Positions 29,211 through 38,041 of a DNA stretch of 64,000 nucleotides are shown one piece after another (the first letter of the stretch is position 1; each line of letters starts with the position of its first letter). Position numbers and translations under genes: made by a program. The stretch is from Pseudoalteromonas shioyasakiensis (lineage in GTDB: Bacteria > Pseudomonadota > Gammaproteobacteria > Enterobacterales > Alteromonadaceae): NCBI RefSeq assembly GCF_024518675.1, contig NZ_JANIGL010000001.1, forward strand, positions 620,001 through 684,000, in the 5' to 3' direction. The notes below the pieces were generated by a model. That model worked only from the letters and a program-made list of their open reading frames with translations. It did not search any database and was not told the origin of the DNA.

Positions 29211-29246
29211 GTTTTGCTGCCTATCTGATACTGATCAATTTTTAAT

Positions 29247-29280
29247 AGTCAATACAGCTATCATGATAGCTGTATTGACT
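29247..29280 (-). terminator. 34-bp perfect palindrome between TonB receptor and epimerase genes
   Basis: Arms AGTCAATACAGCTATCA and TGATAGCTGTATTGACT are exactly complementary with no spacer. On the minus strand only a poor U tract follows (ATTAAAAATT), so read-through to the epimerase gene is plausible; it may set different mRNA levels within one operon. Confidence 0.6.
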
Positions 29281-29287
29281 CAGTAAA

Positions 29288-31531
29288 TTAAAATGAATAT
29301 GTGGCTGAAATGCCAATTGTTCTTGGTTTCACAGGTAGTGCTGTGATATTGCTAATATCAGTACCTGCAACAGCAGAACCTGAATATGCGGCATATGATG
29401 AGTTATCAAACAAGTTATTGACGTATAAATTGACTGATACATTATCAAGTTCAAACCCAGCGTTTACATCAAACAATGCATATGCATCACTTTCAATATT
29501 TAAGGCTGGTGCACTCGCGTCACCATTAGTAAATGCTGATGGCGAACTACCGATATAGCGAAAACCACCACTTAACCAACTATAAACAGAGTTAACTTGA
29601 AAATCATAGCGTGCTATTGATGAGAGCGTCCATTCAGGAACCCGTGGTAAGTGAGCACCTTTAACACCAAATAATGATGGCTCATCTTCATTTAATGTAC
29701 TATTGCTATACGCTAATGCGCTTTTAATAGTTAGATTGCGTGTTGGCGCATATGTAAATGCGCCATCAAAACCATATGCTGTAATACCACCGCGAGCGTT
29801 ACCCAAAGTATCTAAATCAAAAAAGGTAACATTGGCTTGGAAATCTGCCCAATCTAGATACCAAACAGACGTATCATATTGAAATTTACCACCAACTAAA
29901 TCGCCTTTAGCCCCTAATTCGTAACTCCATACACTGTCTTGATCAACAGTCGTTTGAGATAATAACTCACCAGTTTGCGGGTGAAAAATTGATAAATTTG
30001 AAGATGCTGGTCGATAACCACTGGCAATCCGCGCATACAGTGAAGTTTCATCACTTGGTCTATAACGCGCTGAAAATAAATAAGTCTGGACATCATCCTT
30101 AGCCGTTTCTAATTGCTCTTCAGAGTACTGTCCACCTAACAATAGACCGTCTTGAACAAAGGTAAGTCCTAGTTCATTTTTTGAAAAACGAATACCTGCG
30201 GTCATATCAAACTGAGGCGTAAAATAGTAAGTGTAATTACCAAATGCAGCTATTTCTTTATACTCACTCGGGAAGCTAGCATATAAACCTAAGATATCAG
30301 CAGGTAAGCCAACTAAAGACTGTTCATTATTGGTACTTTCATCTGCATAAAATAAACCAGCAATCCATTCTGATTTACCGTCTGAATTAGATGTAAAGCG
30401 CAATTCGTGGGACGTTTTTTCTGAAACAGTAGCAACTGATAAAGGAGCAGCTGTAATATCACCAGGATTTAAGCCTCCTAACGTCTCTAATATTGCACCA
30501 AAGCGTGACGTTGCATCATTTGCAGAACTTGACTCACTACTTACATAACTACTGGTAAAATTTATTGATGCAAATGAAGCTTCATAATTTGCAGTTGCCG
30601 AGTAGATTTCTTGCTCTGTAACATAGTCACCGATAGCACCGTCTGATTGATATTCACCATATGTTTCTTCTTTAGCTAAGTTGCTTAAGTTTACATTTGC
30701 ACCAAAGCCATATTCTGATTTTTGTTTAATACCTTTAACTCTAAAATCCAAGTCATCAGTCGCTTGGAAAAAAAAGTCCGCAGAAAAACCATAGTTATCT
30801 GAATCGTTTGCATCTTCGACTAAGACACTCCCAGTTGTACTATCAACTTGATCAACATAACCGGCATCATTAGCAGAGAAACCCGACACTGTGACACCTA
30901 ATTTACCTTCAACCAGTGCACTACTTAGATAGCCTCGGTATAATTGAGATATACCACCACCATTAATTGATGAAATATCAGCAGTCACACTGCCTCTGGT
31001 TTCATCTAATGAAGGCGTACGAGAAATATAGCGCACAGCACCACCAATCGCAGTCGCGCCAAAGAGTGTTCCTTGAGGGCCTTTAATTAACTCTACACGT
31101 TCAACATCACCTAGCAAGCCATCAAAAAAAACACTTTTAGCACTGCCGAAGCCACTATTACTTGTGATAGGAACATCATCAATATACAACGCTGTTACTG
31201 CTGTTTCACCTTGTTGACTCACTCCCCTAGCAGATATAGAGCCGCTACCACGTTGACCGTTAGTACTTTCAAAATTAAAGCCAGGCGTATAACTTATAAC
31301 ATCACTCATTTTAGTGAGGCCACTTTTTACAAAGCTCTCAGGATCAACGGCAATAACAGAAGCCGGTACATCTTGTATTGGTTGAACGCGCCTCGACGAT
31401 GTTACTGAGATTCTTTCTATTTCATTTATTTCTTCTTGTTCGTCTTGAGCCTGAGCAATTATTGGTGTACTTAGGCTGCATGTAGCTAAGATACATAACG
31501 CAATTTTATTTTTATTGAATCCAATTAACAT
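29288..31531 (-). CDS. TonB-dependent outer-membrane receptor
   Basis: 747 aa, with signal peptide (CILATCSLSTPIIAQAQ). The plug domain is at about 45-160 with the TonB box region ISVTSSRR, GSISARGVSQQGE, and ELIKGPQGTLFGATAIGGA. A 22-strand barrel follows and ends in an aromatic residue (TIGISATYSF). Substrate uptake across the outer membrane is energised by TonB-ExbBD encoded elsewhere. By context (epimerase, DUF819, serine hydrolase) it likely imports peptides rather than iron siderophores; that is inference. Confidence 0.93.
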   Translation of the reverse strand: MLIGFNKNKIALCILATCSLSTPIIAQAQDEQEEINEIERISVTSSRRVQPIQDVPASVIAVDPESFVKSGLTKMSDVISYTPGFNFESTNGQRGSGSISARGVSQQGETAVTALYIDDVPITSNSGFGSAKSVFFDGLLGDVERVELIKGPQGTLFGATAIGGAVRYISRTPSLDETRGSVTADISSINGGGISQLYRGYLSSALVEGKLGVTVSGFSANDAGYVDQVDSTTGSVLVEDANDSDNYGFSADFFFQATDDLDFRVKGIKQKSEYGFGANVNLSNLAKEETYGEYQSDGAIGDYVTEQEIYSATANYEASFASINFTSSYVSSESSSANDATSRFGAILETLGGLNPGDITAAPLSVATVSEKTSHELRFTSNSDGKSEWIAGLFYADESTNNEQSLVGLPADILGLYASFPSEYKEIAAFGNYTYYFTPQFDMTAGIRFSKNELGLTFVQDGLLLGGQYSEEQLETAKDDVQTYLFSARYRPSDETSLYARIASGYRPASSNLSIFHPQTGELLSQTTVDQDSVWSYELGAKGDLVGGKFQYDTSVWYLDWADFQANVTFFDLDTLGNARGGITAYGFDGAFTYAPTRNLTIKSALAYSNSTLNEDEPSLFGVKGAHLPRVPEWTLSSIARYDFQVNSVYSWLSGGFRYIGSSPSAFTNGDASAPALNIESDAYALFDVNAGFELDNVSVNLYVNNLFDNSSYAAYSGSAVAGTDISNITALPVKPRTIGISATYSF

Positions 31532-31813
31532 CGATAGTTCCCCTCAACCATTGTAAAAATCATTATAATTATTTAACAAACCGCTAACTAACGCTCATTG
31601 TTTGCACAACTAAGTTACAACCTAAATACTGCATTTGTACAGCACTTTTTGTGATTAAGGCTGTTTTAATTTATTTTAGGGTAGCAATGAATAGATTTAG
31701 AGCTGATTTAAAATCTTTAAAACGAGGGAGAACAAATATGATTGGAAAAATAAATAAAGAGAAATACTTTGGTGCCACCAATGATAGATGGCACTGGGCA
31801 ATACTAAACAGTA

Positions 31814-32488
31814 TTAAACGAGAAGATCTTGGTTATGAAATTGCTTGTTATTTAATATAGCATTAAGCACACGCTCTTCAGTCTGGTTGATCATATTGTG
31901 CACTACCGACTGAATTTTTTGGGGCTCATCCGCTTTAATTACATCTAGTAGAATACCTTGTTGCTCTTTCGAAAACGGAAAGTCTTGCTTAGTTTTTATA
32001 AACAACCAATAGATTCGCATCGCGGTATCTTCTAGTTGCCTGACCCAATTTGCCATTAGTGGATAACCTGCTGGTGTGCAAAAAGCAAGATTCATCTCGC
32101 GATTGGTTTTTAAGAGCTTAAGTGCTGATTGATCATCTTGAATAGGTAGCAAAGATTGAATAATAGCATCAAGCTCATCAATTTTTTGATGGTCAATCTT
32201 TGAACCTGCTAGCGAAATTACCTCTGGCAGTAAAATTTTTCTTAGTTTAAAGTTTTGTCGAATATCTAATAGCGTTAACGGTGCTACTTGCGTGATTCGT
32301 GGCGATACACTAACTAAAAATTGATGGGCTGACAGGCGCTCTATCAAGTTGCGGGCGGCTGTACGGCTTATACCAAATTTTTCATTTAATATATTCTCTG
32401 AAATCTTATGGCTCGGTGGTAAAACTTGCGTTACCACCGCATCCATCACAATGTCATATGCTGCATCAACCCCAGTTACTTTAGTCAT
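31814..32488 (-). CDS. GntR-family regulator with FCD domain
   Basis: 224 aa. Winged HTH at about 10-75 (ISENILNEKFGISRTAARNL), FCD effector domain about 80-215. FCD domains usually bind a metal with an Asp and three His. Here the aligned positions are Asn129 (for Asp), Asn133 (for His) and Gln176 (for His), and only His197 remains, so the metal site looks lost. It is on the same strand as, and just upstream of, the TonB-receptor operon and probably regulates it. The ligand is not known. Confidence 0.88.
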   Translation of the reverse strand: MTKVTGVDAAYDIVMDAVVTQVLPPSHKISENILNEKFGISRTAARNLIERLSAHQFLVSVSPRITQVAPLTLLDIRQNFKLRKILLPEVISLAGSKIDHQKIDELDAIIQSLLPIQDDQSALKLLKTNREMNLAFCTPAGYPLMANWVRQLEDTAMRIYWLFIKTKQDFPFSKEQQGILLDVIKADEPQKIQSVVHNMINQTEERVLNAILNNKQFHNQDLLV

Positions 32489-32732
32489 TTAATGTCCTAC
32501 AAAGTCAAATTAACATCTTTAAATCAGCGTGTTCAATAACCATACAAGGCTAAAATCCCATACATTTTTATCCGCACTCTATTATTTATGTATTAGTTTG
32601 CGAGGAATAAAAATAGCTGACCATTATTTATTCTTTTTCATATTAAGCGGCTAATGTCCCCTAAAAATGACTTGATGTAAAGTGCTTGATGGCAAGCATT
32701 CATGCTGACCATCAAGCCTATTATCTGGACAA

Positions 32733-34643
32733 TTACTCAAAATAATTAAAGCCCAATAGATTCCAATAGTAAAAGAACCACACCATATATAAACCACTTA
32801 GCGTTACTAAACTATAACGAACGCGAGCCAAGGTATTTTTAAATGCCTTTTGCTGCCACACAACAAGCAAATAGCGTAACTGAACAATAACGGCCGCTGT
32901 TGCAAGTAGTGCAAAGCACAACGCTATTTTCATACCTAGAGGAATTTTAAAAACCATATCATCCACACCGCTGGAAAGTGTGATGAATAAAAATACAAAA
33001 AACAAAATGTTCATCATTGCTGTGGCTATCGATGCTAAGCTCGCTTTTCTTTCAATTCCGACCATGTTTTTAAAACTTGAAAATTGATAACAAATACGCA
33101 GTATTACTGCAGTGAAAATAATTAAAATTAAAGAAATAATTAACACTGTGGTATCTGCAGATGCCGCCATTGGGGTACGGAAGAATTGTTGAACCCCAAA
33201 ACCATCTACAACAAAACTGGTAATTTCGCCCTCAGCTGATTGTTGAAAAGCAATACGGCCATAACCATTTACTTCTTCAAATAAATTAGTATCTACTGCC
33301 TTATAACGTTTACCCATAATTAGTAACGTCTCACAATCCGCTAATGCTATAACCTTTAACTCACTTGTTAATCTCAACAATGATTCAAGCTGGGTAAAGT
33401 TACTACGCCATGAGGTGTAACTGCCCGCATATTTTGTTGCATCAACACCTTTGATAAAACTTTTTTCAGTTGTATGTGGGAAAAACTCATCATAAAAACC
33501 TTTTACAACAGCCTTGTGTACCGCTCCAGGTAATGGGTTACCACTAAAAGATGTAAACAGCATCAAATTCTGTGATTTTGATAAAATAAAATTTGATAAG
33601 AAGGCGGTAGTAGCACCATTATGGCCAAAAAGTTCTAAATCATCTGCACCATAACGATATTTAATAAAACCAAGCCCCATTCCTCTAACTCGTTCATCAT
33701 GAACAAAGCCTTCGTTAAGCATCTGCGACATAGTACTGGCTTTTAAAATACGCTCCGATTGATAACTACCGCCATTTAAAATTGCTCTGGCAAATTTAGC
33801 CATATCAAGGGCAGTGGTTGCTGACGCCCCTGCCGGACCAAAATTAGATACAAGCTCATAGCCGGTCTCAACATAAGTACCTTGAGAAAAAGTGTAAGCT
33901 TTAGCGCGTAAATCAATCAAATGCTCCGGCAGTGGCTCAACAAATGTTGTATGAGTCATACCTAAAACATCAAAGATATGTGTTTGTACATAATCATTAA
34001 AATTCTGACCAGAAACATCAGCAACAATTAAACCAGCCAATGCCGTTGCCCAGTTAGAATATGCAACATGTTCACCAGGTGGGTTAATACGTTTAGGCTG
34101 ATACGCTGCCAATGCTTGTGCAAGAGGGACAATACGCGATTGCTCTTTAATTATAAGGTGACCAATTGCTGCATCTTCAAACCCAGCTGTATGAGTTAAT
34201 ATATGGCGTAAAGTTACCGGCTTACCCGGCCAAGAATCTTCAACTTTTACCTCTTTTAAATAACTATTCACGTCTGTGTCTAAGTCAAGTTTCCCCTGTT
34301 CAACTAACTGCATTACTGAAACCCAAGTAAATAATTTAGATATAGAGCCAGGTCTAAATAATGTTGTGTTTGGGTCTACTGGTATTTTTTTATCAAAGTC
34401 ACTGTAACCATAGCCTTTAGTAAATATGACTTGGTTATCTTTCATGACTGTGACAACCCCAGATGGGCTATGCCCTTTTTCCATATTATTTTTAACCACA
34501 CCATCAAAGTATGCCTCTAGCACTTCAGGGTTTGATACATCTAATGGTGTTGCGCGTAGCTGAGGTGCCACACCCAAAAATGCAATTACTAAAATGCATT
34601 TAATCAGTACTTTGGAGGGGTTGATGAATATATTATTTATCAT
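32733..34643 (-). CDS. Serine hydrolase (beta-lactamase family) with C-terminal membrane region
   Basis: 636 aa. N-terminal signal segment, then a class C/peptidase S12-type domain. It has the SxxK motif in FRPGSISKLFTW (Ser about 94, Lys about 97), the Y-x-N motif in YSNWATALAG (about 197-199), and an HxG-type segment ELFGHNGATTAF near 339. From about 500, after a beta segment, lie four or five hydrophobic helices to the C-terminus, so the enzyme faces the periplasm. Such proteins act on D-amino-acid peptides or cell-wall peptides. Upstream of the GntR gene and same strand; part of the peptide island. Confidence 0.85.
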   Translation of the reverse strand: MINNIFINPSKVLIKCILVIAFLGVAPQLRATPLDVSNPEVLEAYFDGVVKNNMEKGHSPSGVVTVMKDNQVIFTKGYGYSDFDKKIPVDPNTTLFRPGSISKLFTWVSVMQLVEQGKLDLDTDVNSYLKEVKVEDSWPGKPVTLRHILTHTAGFEDAAIGHLIIKEQSRIVPLAQALAAYQPKRINPPGEHVAYSNWATALAGLIVADVSGQNFNDYVQTHIFDVLGMTHTTFVEPLPEHLIDLRAKAYTFSQGTYVETGYELVSNFGPAGASATTALDMAKFARAILNGGSYQSERILKASTMSQMLNEGFVHDERVRGMGLGFIKYRYGADDLELFGHNGATTAFLSNFILSKSQNLMLFTSFSGNPLPGAVHKAVVKGFYDEFFPHTTEKSFIKGVDATKYAGSYTSWRSNFTQLESLLRLTSELKVIALADCETLLIMGKRYKAVDTNLFEEVNGYGRIAFQQSAEGEITSFVVDGFGVQQFFRTPMAASADTTVLIISLILIIFTAVILRICYQFSSFKNMVGIERKASLASIATAMMNILFFVFLFITLSSGVDDMVFKIPLGMKIALCFALLATAAVIVQLRYLLVVWQQKAFKNTLARVRYSLVTLSGLYMVWFFYYWNLLGFNYFE

Positions 34644-34937
34644 GTTTTAATCTCTCTTACCCATTATTTAGATACGGTTTTACTGGGGTGCTTTTTATTA
34701 ATACAAAATTTACTGTAAACATAAAAAATTAACATGTACAGCTAAAAACATAGAAATAACTGCCAAATATAGAAATAAGACAGCCTTACTCATTTTTTAA
34801 ATTTAATATTAAACTAAATTGCTTATTTACTTGTCGCTAACCAAGATGGTGCTTAGACGCACTAAAATAGCTCAAAACGTGACTATAAAATTCACCAAAA
34901 CTGACCAATAAGCCAATTTTTCAATAACTTACTAAAT

Positions 34938-34953
34938 TGGCACTGTATCTGCT
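34938..34953 (+). promoter_or_regulatory. Sigma54 (RpoN) promoter of the nirBD-cobA operon
   Basis: TGGCACTGTATCTGCT fits the -24/-12 consensus TGGCAC-N5-TTGC with the invariant GG and GC exactly ten bases apart. Predicted transcription start is near 34963, about 145 nt before nirB. Confidence 0.75.
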
Positions 34954-34960
34954 TTATCTA

Positions 34961-34987
34961 AGTATGGGTGTAATAAGTGCCCTTACT
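34961..34987 (+). ncRNA. 5' leader stem-loop of the nirB transcript
   Basis: AGTA ... TACT and GGGTG ... TGCCC (two G-U pairs) form a two-part stem with a loop of about 7 nt at the predicted 5' end of the transcript. It sits where antiterminator-protein-binding hairpins occur in nas leaders. The loop is not a clean hexaloop, so protein recognition is unproven. Confidence 0.5.
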
Positions 34988-35029
34988 AAAACAATAAAAA
35001 TCAAAACAACTTAAATTTTAGGCAAAGAG

Positions 35030-35073
35030 GCCCGCTCATTAATGTTTTATAGCATTAAAGTGCGGGCTTTTTT
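35030..35073 (+). terminator. Leader terminator (attenuator) upstream of nirB
   Basis: GCCCGC (35030-35035) pairs with GCGGGC (35062-35067), and TTAATG (35039-35044) with CATTAA (35053-35058), followed by six T. No rightward gene lies upstream, so this terminator acts on the nirB leader itself. GGC-AAAGAG-GCC (35021-35032) overlaps its 5' arm and could form a small competing hairpin. Confidence 0.85.
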
Positions 35074-35107
35074 GTGTTTGTAAACCGTCAAAACTAAGGA
35101 ATACCAC

Positions 35108-37684
35108 ATGCAAACACCCCAACATATTCTCGTCATAGGTAATGGCATGGTGGGTCATCACTTTGTTGAACAAATGCGAGCAAGTGACGAAAACGCTATC
35201 ATAACCGTGTTATGCGGTGAAGCTAACTTAGCCTACGATCGGGTTTACCTGTCGAGCGTTTTTGATGGTAAGCGGCCTGCTGATCTTGCCTTAACAACGA
35301 GTGAAAATTATCAGCAACTCAATATTGATGTGCATACCAATACCTGGGTTGACCAAATAGATAAACAAAACAAAGTTGTGCACACTAAAAGCGGTTTGCA
35401 ATTTAATTATGACAAACTCGTCATTGCAACTGGCTCTTACCCATTTGTGCCACCTATTCCTGGTAATGATCAGCCACACTGTTTGGTTTACCGTACACTC
35501 GAAGACTTAGAGTCAATACAACAAAGTGCCAAAGTTAGTAAAGTAGGCGTCGTGGTTGGGGGAGGTTTACTTGGATTAGAAGCAAGTAATGCATTGAAGC
35601 AGCTAGGCTTAGATACCCATGTAGTTGAGTTTGCGCCACAGTTAATGGCAGTACAGCTCGACGAGGTGGGTGGTGAATTACTGAAAAATAAAATAGAGCA
35701 GCTCGGTGTTACGGTACACACAGGCAAGGCAACGCAAGAAATAGTTAAAGGTGAGCAGTGTCGCTATCGTATGAATTTTAGTGACGGTAGCTACCTTGAG
35801 ACTGACATTATCTTGTTTTCTGCAGGTATTCGTCCTTATGATCAGCTTGGACGCTCAACAGAATTAGAAATTGGCCCACGTGGCGGTATTGTGATCAATG
35901 ATCAATGCCAAACATCAGATCCTGATATTTATGCCATTGGCGAGTGCGCACTTTGGAATAGCTTTATTTTTGGTTTAGTGGCCCCCGGTTACAACATGGC
36001 TCGGGTTGTCGCGAGCCAGTTTAGTCAGGGTGATTTAGTGTTCTCTGGTGCTGATATGAGTACCAAATTAAAGTTACTCGGCGTCGAAGTGGGCTCAATT
36101 GGCGATGCCCATGGTAAAACCGAAAACTGTAAAGAAATGGTTTACCAAGATCCCATTCGAGGAAGCTACAAAAAAATCGTTTTTAATGAACAAGCTGACA
36201 AACTCATTGGTGCTGTGCTTGTAGGCGATACCAGTGATTACGATACATTACTACAGTACATGTTGAACGACATGACGTTACCTGAAAACCCTGAATGCTT
36301 AATTTTACCAATCACAGGTGATGCTCCTGCACTTTCAAGCTCAGCATTACCAGACGCTGCAACGATTTGTTCATGCCACAATGTTAGTAAAGGCGATATT
36401 ATTAGTGCCATCGATGGCGGAGCTTGTGAGCTGGGTGAAGTCAAAAGTTGTACCAAGGCGGCCAGCGGTTGTGGTGGCTGTGCAGCACTACTAAAGACAG
36501 TGGTGGATCAAGAGCTCGAATCACGTGGCGTCGAAGTTAACAATCATATTTGTGAACACTTTGATTACTCGCGCCAAGAGTTAATGCACTTGGTAAAAGT
36601 AGAAGGTATTAAAACTTTCGAGTTATTATTAGAAAAGTTTGGCCAAGGCAAAGGCTGCGATATTTGTAAACCAGCAGCGGCAAATATTTTAGCTGCGACA
36701 TGGAATGACTTCATCTTAGAAAAGCCCCATGTTGGCTTACAAGATACCAACGATACTTTTTTAGCTAACATGCAAAAAGATGGTTCTTATTCTGTAGTAC
36801 CTCGTATTGCCGCGGGTGAGATCACACCTGATAAACTCATTGTGTTAGGCGAAGTAGCACAAGAGTTCAACTTATATTGCAAAATCACAGGTGGTCAACG
36901 TATCGATTTATTTGGTGCGCGTTTAGAGCAATTGCCTATTATTTGGCAAAAGCTCATTGAAGTTGGCTTTGAAACGGGTCACGCCTATGGTAAGTCATTA
37001 CGTACCGTTAAATCATGCGTCGGCAGCACTTGGTGTCGATATGGTGTTCAGGACAGTGTTGGCCAAGCAATCGATATAGAGAATCGCTATAAAGGTTTAC
37101 GCTCCCCACATAAAATTAAAATGGCTGTTTCAGGCTGTACTCGCGAATGTGCTGAAGCACAAAGTAAAGATATTGGCGTAATTGCCACTGAGAATGGTTG
37201 GAATCTTTATGTGTGTGGTAATGGTGGCATGCGCCCACGTCATGCCGACTTATTCGCTACTGACTTAGATACACAAACTTTAATCACCTATATCGACCGA
37301 ATATTAATGTTCTATATAAAAACTGCCGACAAGCTTCAGCGCACTTCAGTGTGGATGGAAAACCTTGAAGGTGGTTTAGATTACCTTCGTCAAGTCGTGA
37401 TTGAAGACAGTTTAGGATTATGTGCTGAACTAGAAGCGCAAATGGAGCATGTTGTGCAAACCTATCAATGTGAATGGAAAACCACTATTGAAAGTGACAG
37501 CGCAGTTAAACGGTTCCGCCAATTCGTCAACAGCCCAGCACAAGATGACAATATTTTATTTGTCCAAGAGCGTAATCAAATTCGCCCTGCAACTAAATCT
37601 GAAAAACTAAACCATTCTCGTAGTAGCGAGCAGTTAATTCCTGTTGTTGAGATCGAAAAGGAGCAAGACAATGTTATGGCATGA
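35108..37684 (+). CDS. nirB: Nitrite reductase [NAD(P)H] large subunit
   Basis: Assimilatory siroheme nitrite reductase: six-electron reduction of nitrite to ammonia in the cytoplasm. 858 aa, full length. Order: FAD/NADH-binding pyridine nucleotide-disulfide domain (GNGMVGHHFVEQM; VVVGGGLLGLEASNAL near 155; AIGECAL), a BFD-like [2Fe-2S] domain (CSCHNV near 420, CGGC near 456), then the sulfite/nitrite reductase domain with the 4Fe-4S/siroheme cysteines in CVGSTWCRYG (about 637) and SGCTRECAEA (about 675). First gene of nirB-nirD-cobA; expressed behind a sigma54 promoter and leader terminator. No nitrate reductase gene is in the window. Confidence 0.97.
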   Translation: MQTPQHILVIGNGMVGHHFVEQMRASDENAIITVLCGEANLAYDRVYLSSVFDGKRPADLALTTSENYQQLNIDVHTNTWVDQIDKQNKVVHTKSGLQFNYDKLVIATGSYPFVPPIPGNDQPHCLVYRTLEDLESIQQSAKVSKVGVVVGGGLLGLEASNALKQLGLDTHVVEFAPQLMAVQLDEVGGELLKNKIEQLGVTVHTGKATQEIVKGEQCRYRMNFSDGSYLETDIILFSAGIRPYDQLGRSTELEIGPRGGIVINDQCQTSDPDIYAIGECALWNSFIFGLVAPGYNMARVVASQFSQGDLVFSGADMSTKLKLLGVEVGSIGDAHGKTENCKEMVYQDPIRGSYKKIVFNEQADKLIGAVLVGDTSDYDTLLQYMLNDMTLPENPECLILPITGDAPALSSSALPDAATICSCHNVSKGDIISAIDGGACELGEVKSCTKAASGCGGCAALLKTVVDQELESRGVEVNNHICEHFDYSRQELMHLVKVEGIKTFELLLEKFGQGKGCDICKPAAANILAATWNDFILEKPHVGLQDTNDTFLANMQKDGSYSVVPRIAAGEITPDKLIVLGEVAQEFNLYCKITGGQRIDLFGARLEQLPIIWQKLIEVGFETGHAYGKSLRTVKSCVGSTWCRYGVQDSVGQAIDIENRYKGLRSPHKIKMAVSGCTRECAEAQSKDIGVIATENGWNLYVCGNGGMRPRHADLFATDLDTQTLITYIDRILMFYIKTADKLQRTSVWMENLEGGLDYLRQVVIEDSLGLCAELEAQMEHVVQTYQCEWKTTIESDSAVKRFRQFVNSPAQDDNILFVQERNQIRPATKSEKLNHSRSSEQLIPVVEIEKEQDNVMA

Positions 37685-38027
37685 TATCGCATCAATTGAT
37701 GACTTAGTAGCAAACAGCGGCGTATGTGCGCTGGTAGAGAATAAACAAGTGGCTTTGTTTTATTTACCTGATGAATCTACGCCGGTATTTGCTATAGATA
37801 ACTATGATCCAATAGGCGAAGCAAATGTGCTTTCTCGCGGTATTATCGGCACAGTACAAGGCCAGCTTGTTGTTGCTTCACCACTATATAAGCAGCATTT
37901 TTGTCTGCATACTGGCCACTGTTTAGAGCAAACCGATAAAAGTGTCTCAACTTATACAGTTAAAATTGACAATGACCGTGTGTTTATAGCAGGCCAAGCG
38001 TGTGCTGAACAAACTAGCGCAGCTTAG
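37671..38027 (+). CDS. nirD: Nitrite reductase [NAD(P)H] small subunit
   Basis: 118 aa. The start is ATG 37671 inside the end of nirB (14-nt overlap) because AAGGAGCAAGACA precedes it; a frame extension to 37644 has no support. NirD has a Rieske-like fold without cluster ligands and partners NirB. Conserved features here include MLWHDIASIDDL, VALFYLP, FAIDNYDPIGEANVLSRGI and HFCLHTGHCLE. Translational coupling with nirB is likely. Confidence 0.95.
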   Translation: MLWHDIASIDDLVANSGVCALVENKQVALFYLPDESTPVFAIDNYDPIGEANVLSRGIIGTVQGQLVVASPLYKQHFCLHTGHCLEQTDKSVSTYTVKIDNDRVFIAGQACAEQTSAA

Positions 38028-38041
38028 TTAAGGGGAACAAG

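Larger units (their letters stand above)
34644..35107. other. Intergenic control region of nirB (464 bp)
   Basis: Between the divergent serine hydrolase and nirB. It holds, left to right: a weak NtrC-like site at 34837-34853 (right half TGGTGC good, left half poor), a sigma54 promoter, a 5' stem-loop and a leader terminator, given as separate entries. The left 190 bases are AT-rich and nothing else was recognised. Confidence 0.6.

Noticed and set aside
31651..31860. 69-aa rightward ORF between the TonB receptor and GntR genes
   Set aside because: No ribosome site, overlaps the end of the GntR gene, atypical composition and no recognisable family; most likely a chance frame.
34848..34861. GTGC-N6-GCAC palindrome as an NtrC site for nirB
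   Set aside because: The arms are oriented opposite to the NtrC consensus (GCAC ... GTGC); the overlapping weaker site at 34837-34853 is mentioned instead.
37644..37670. Longer N-terminus for NirD
   Set aside because: No ribosome site at the upstream start, whereas AAGGAG stands correctly before ATG 37671.
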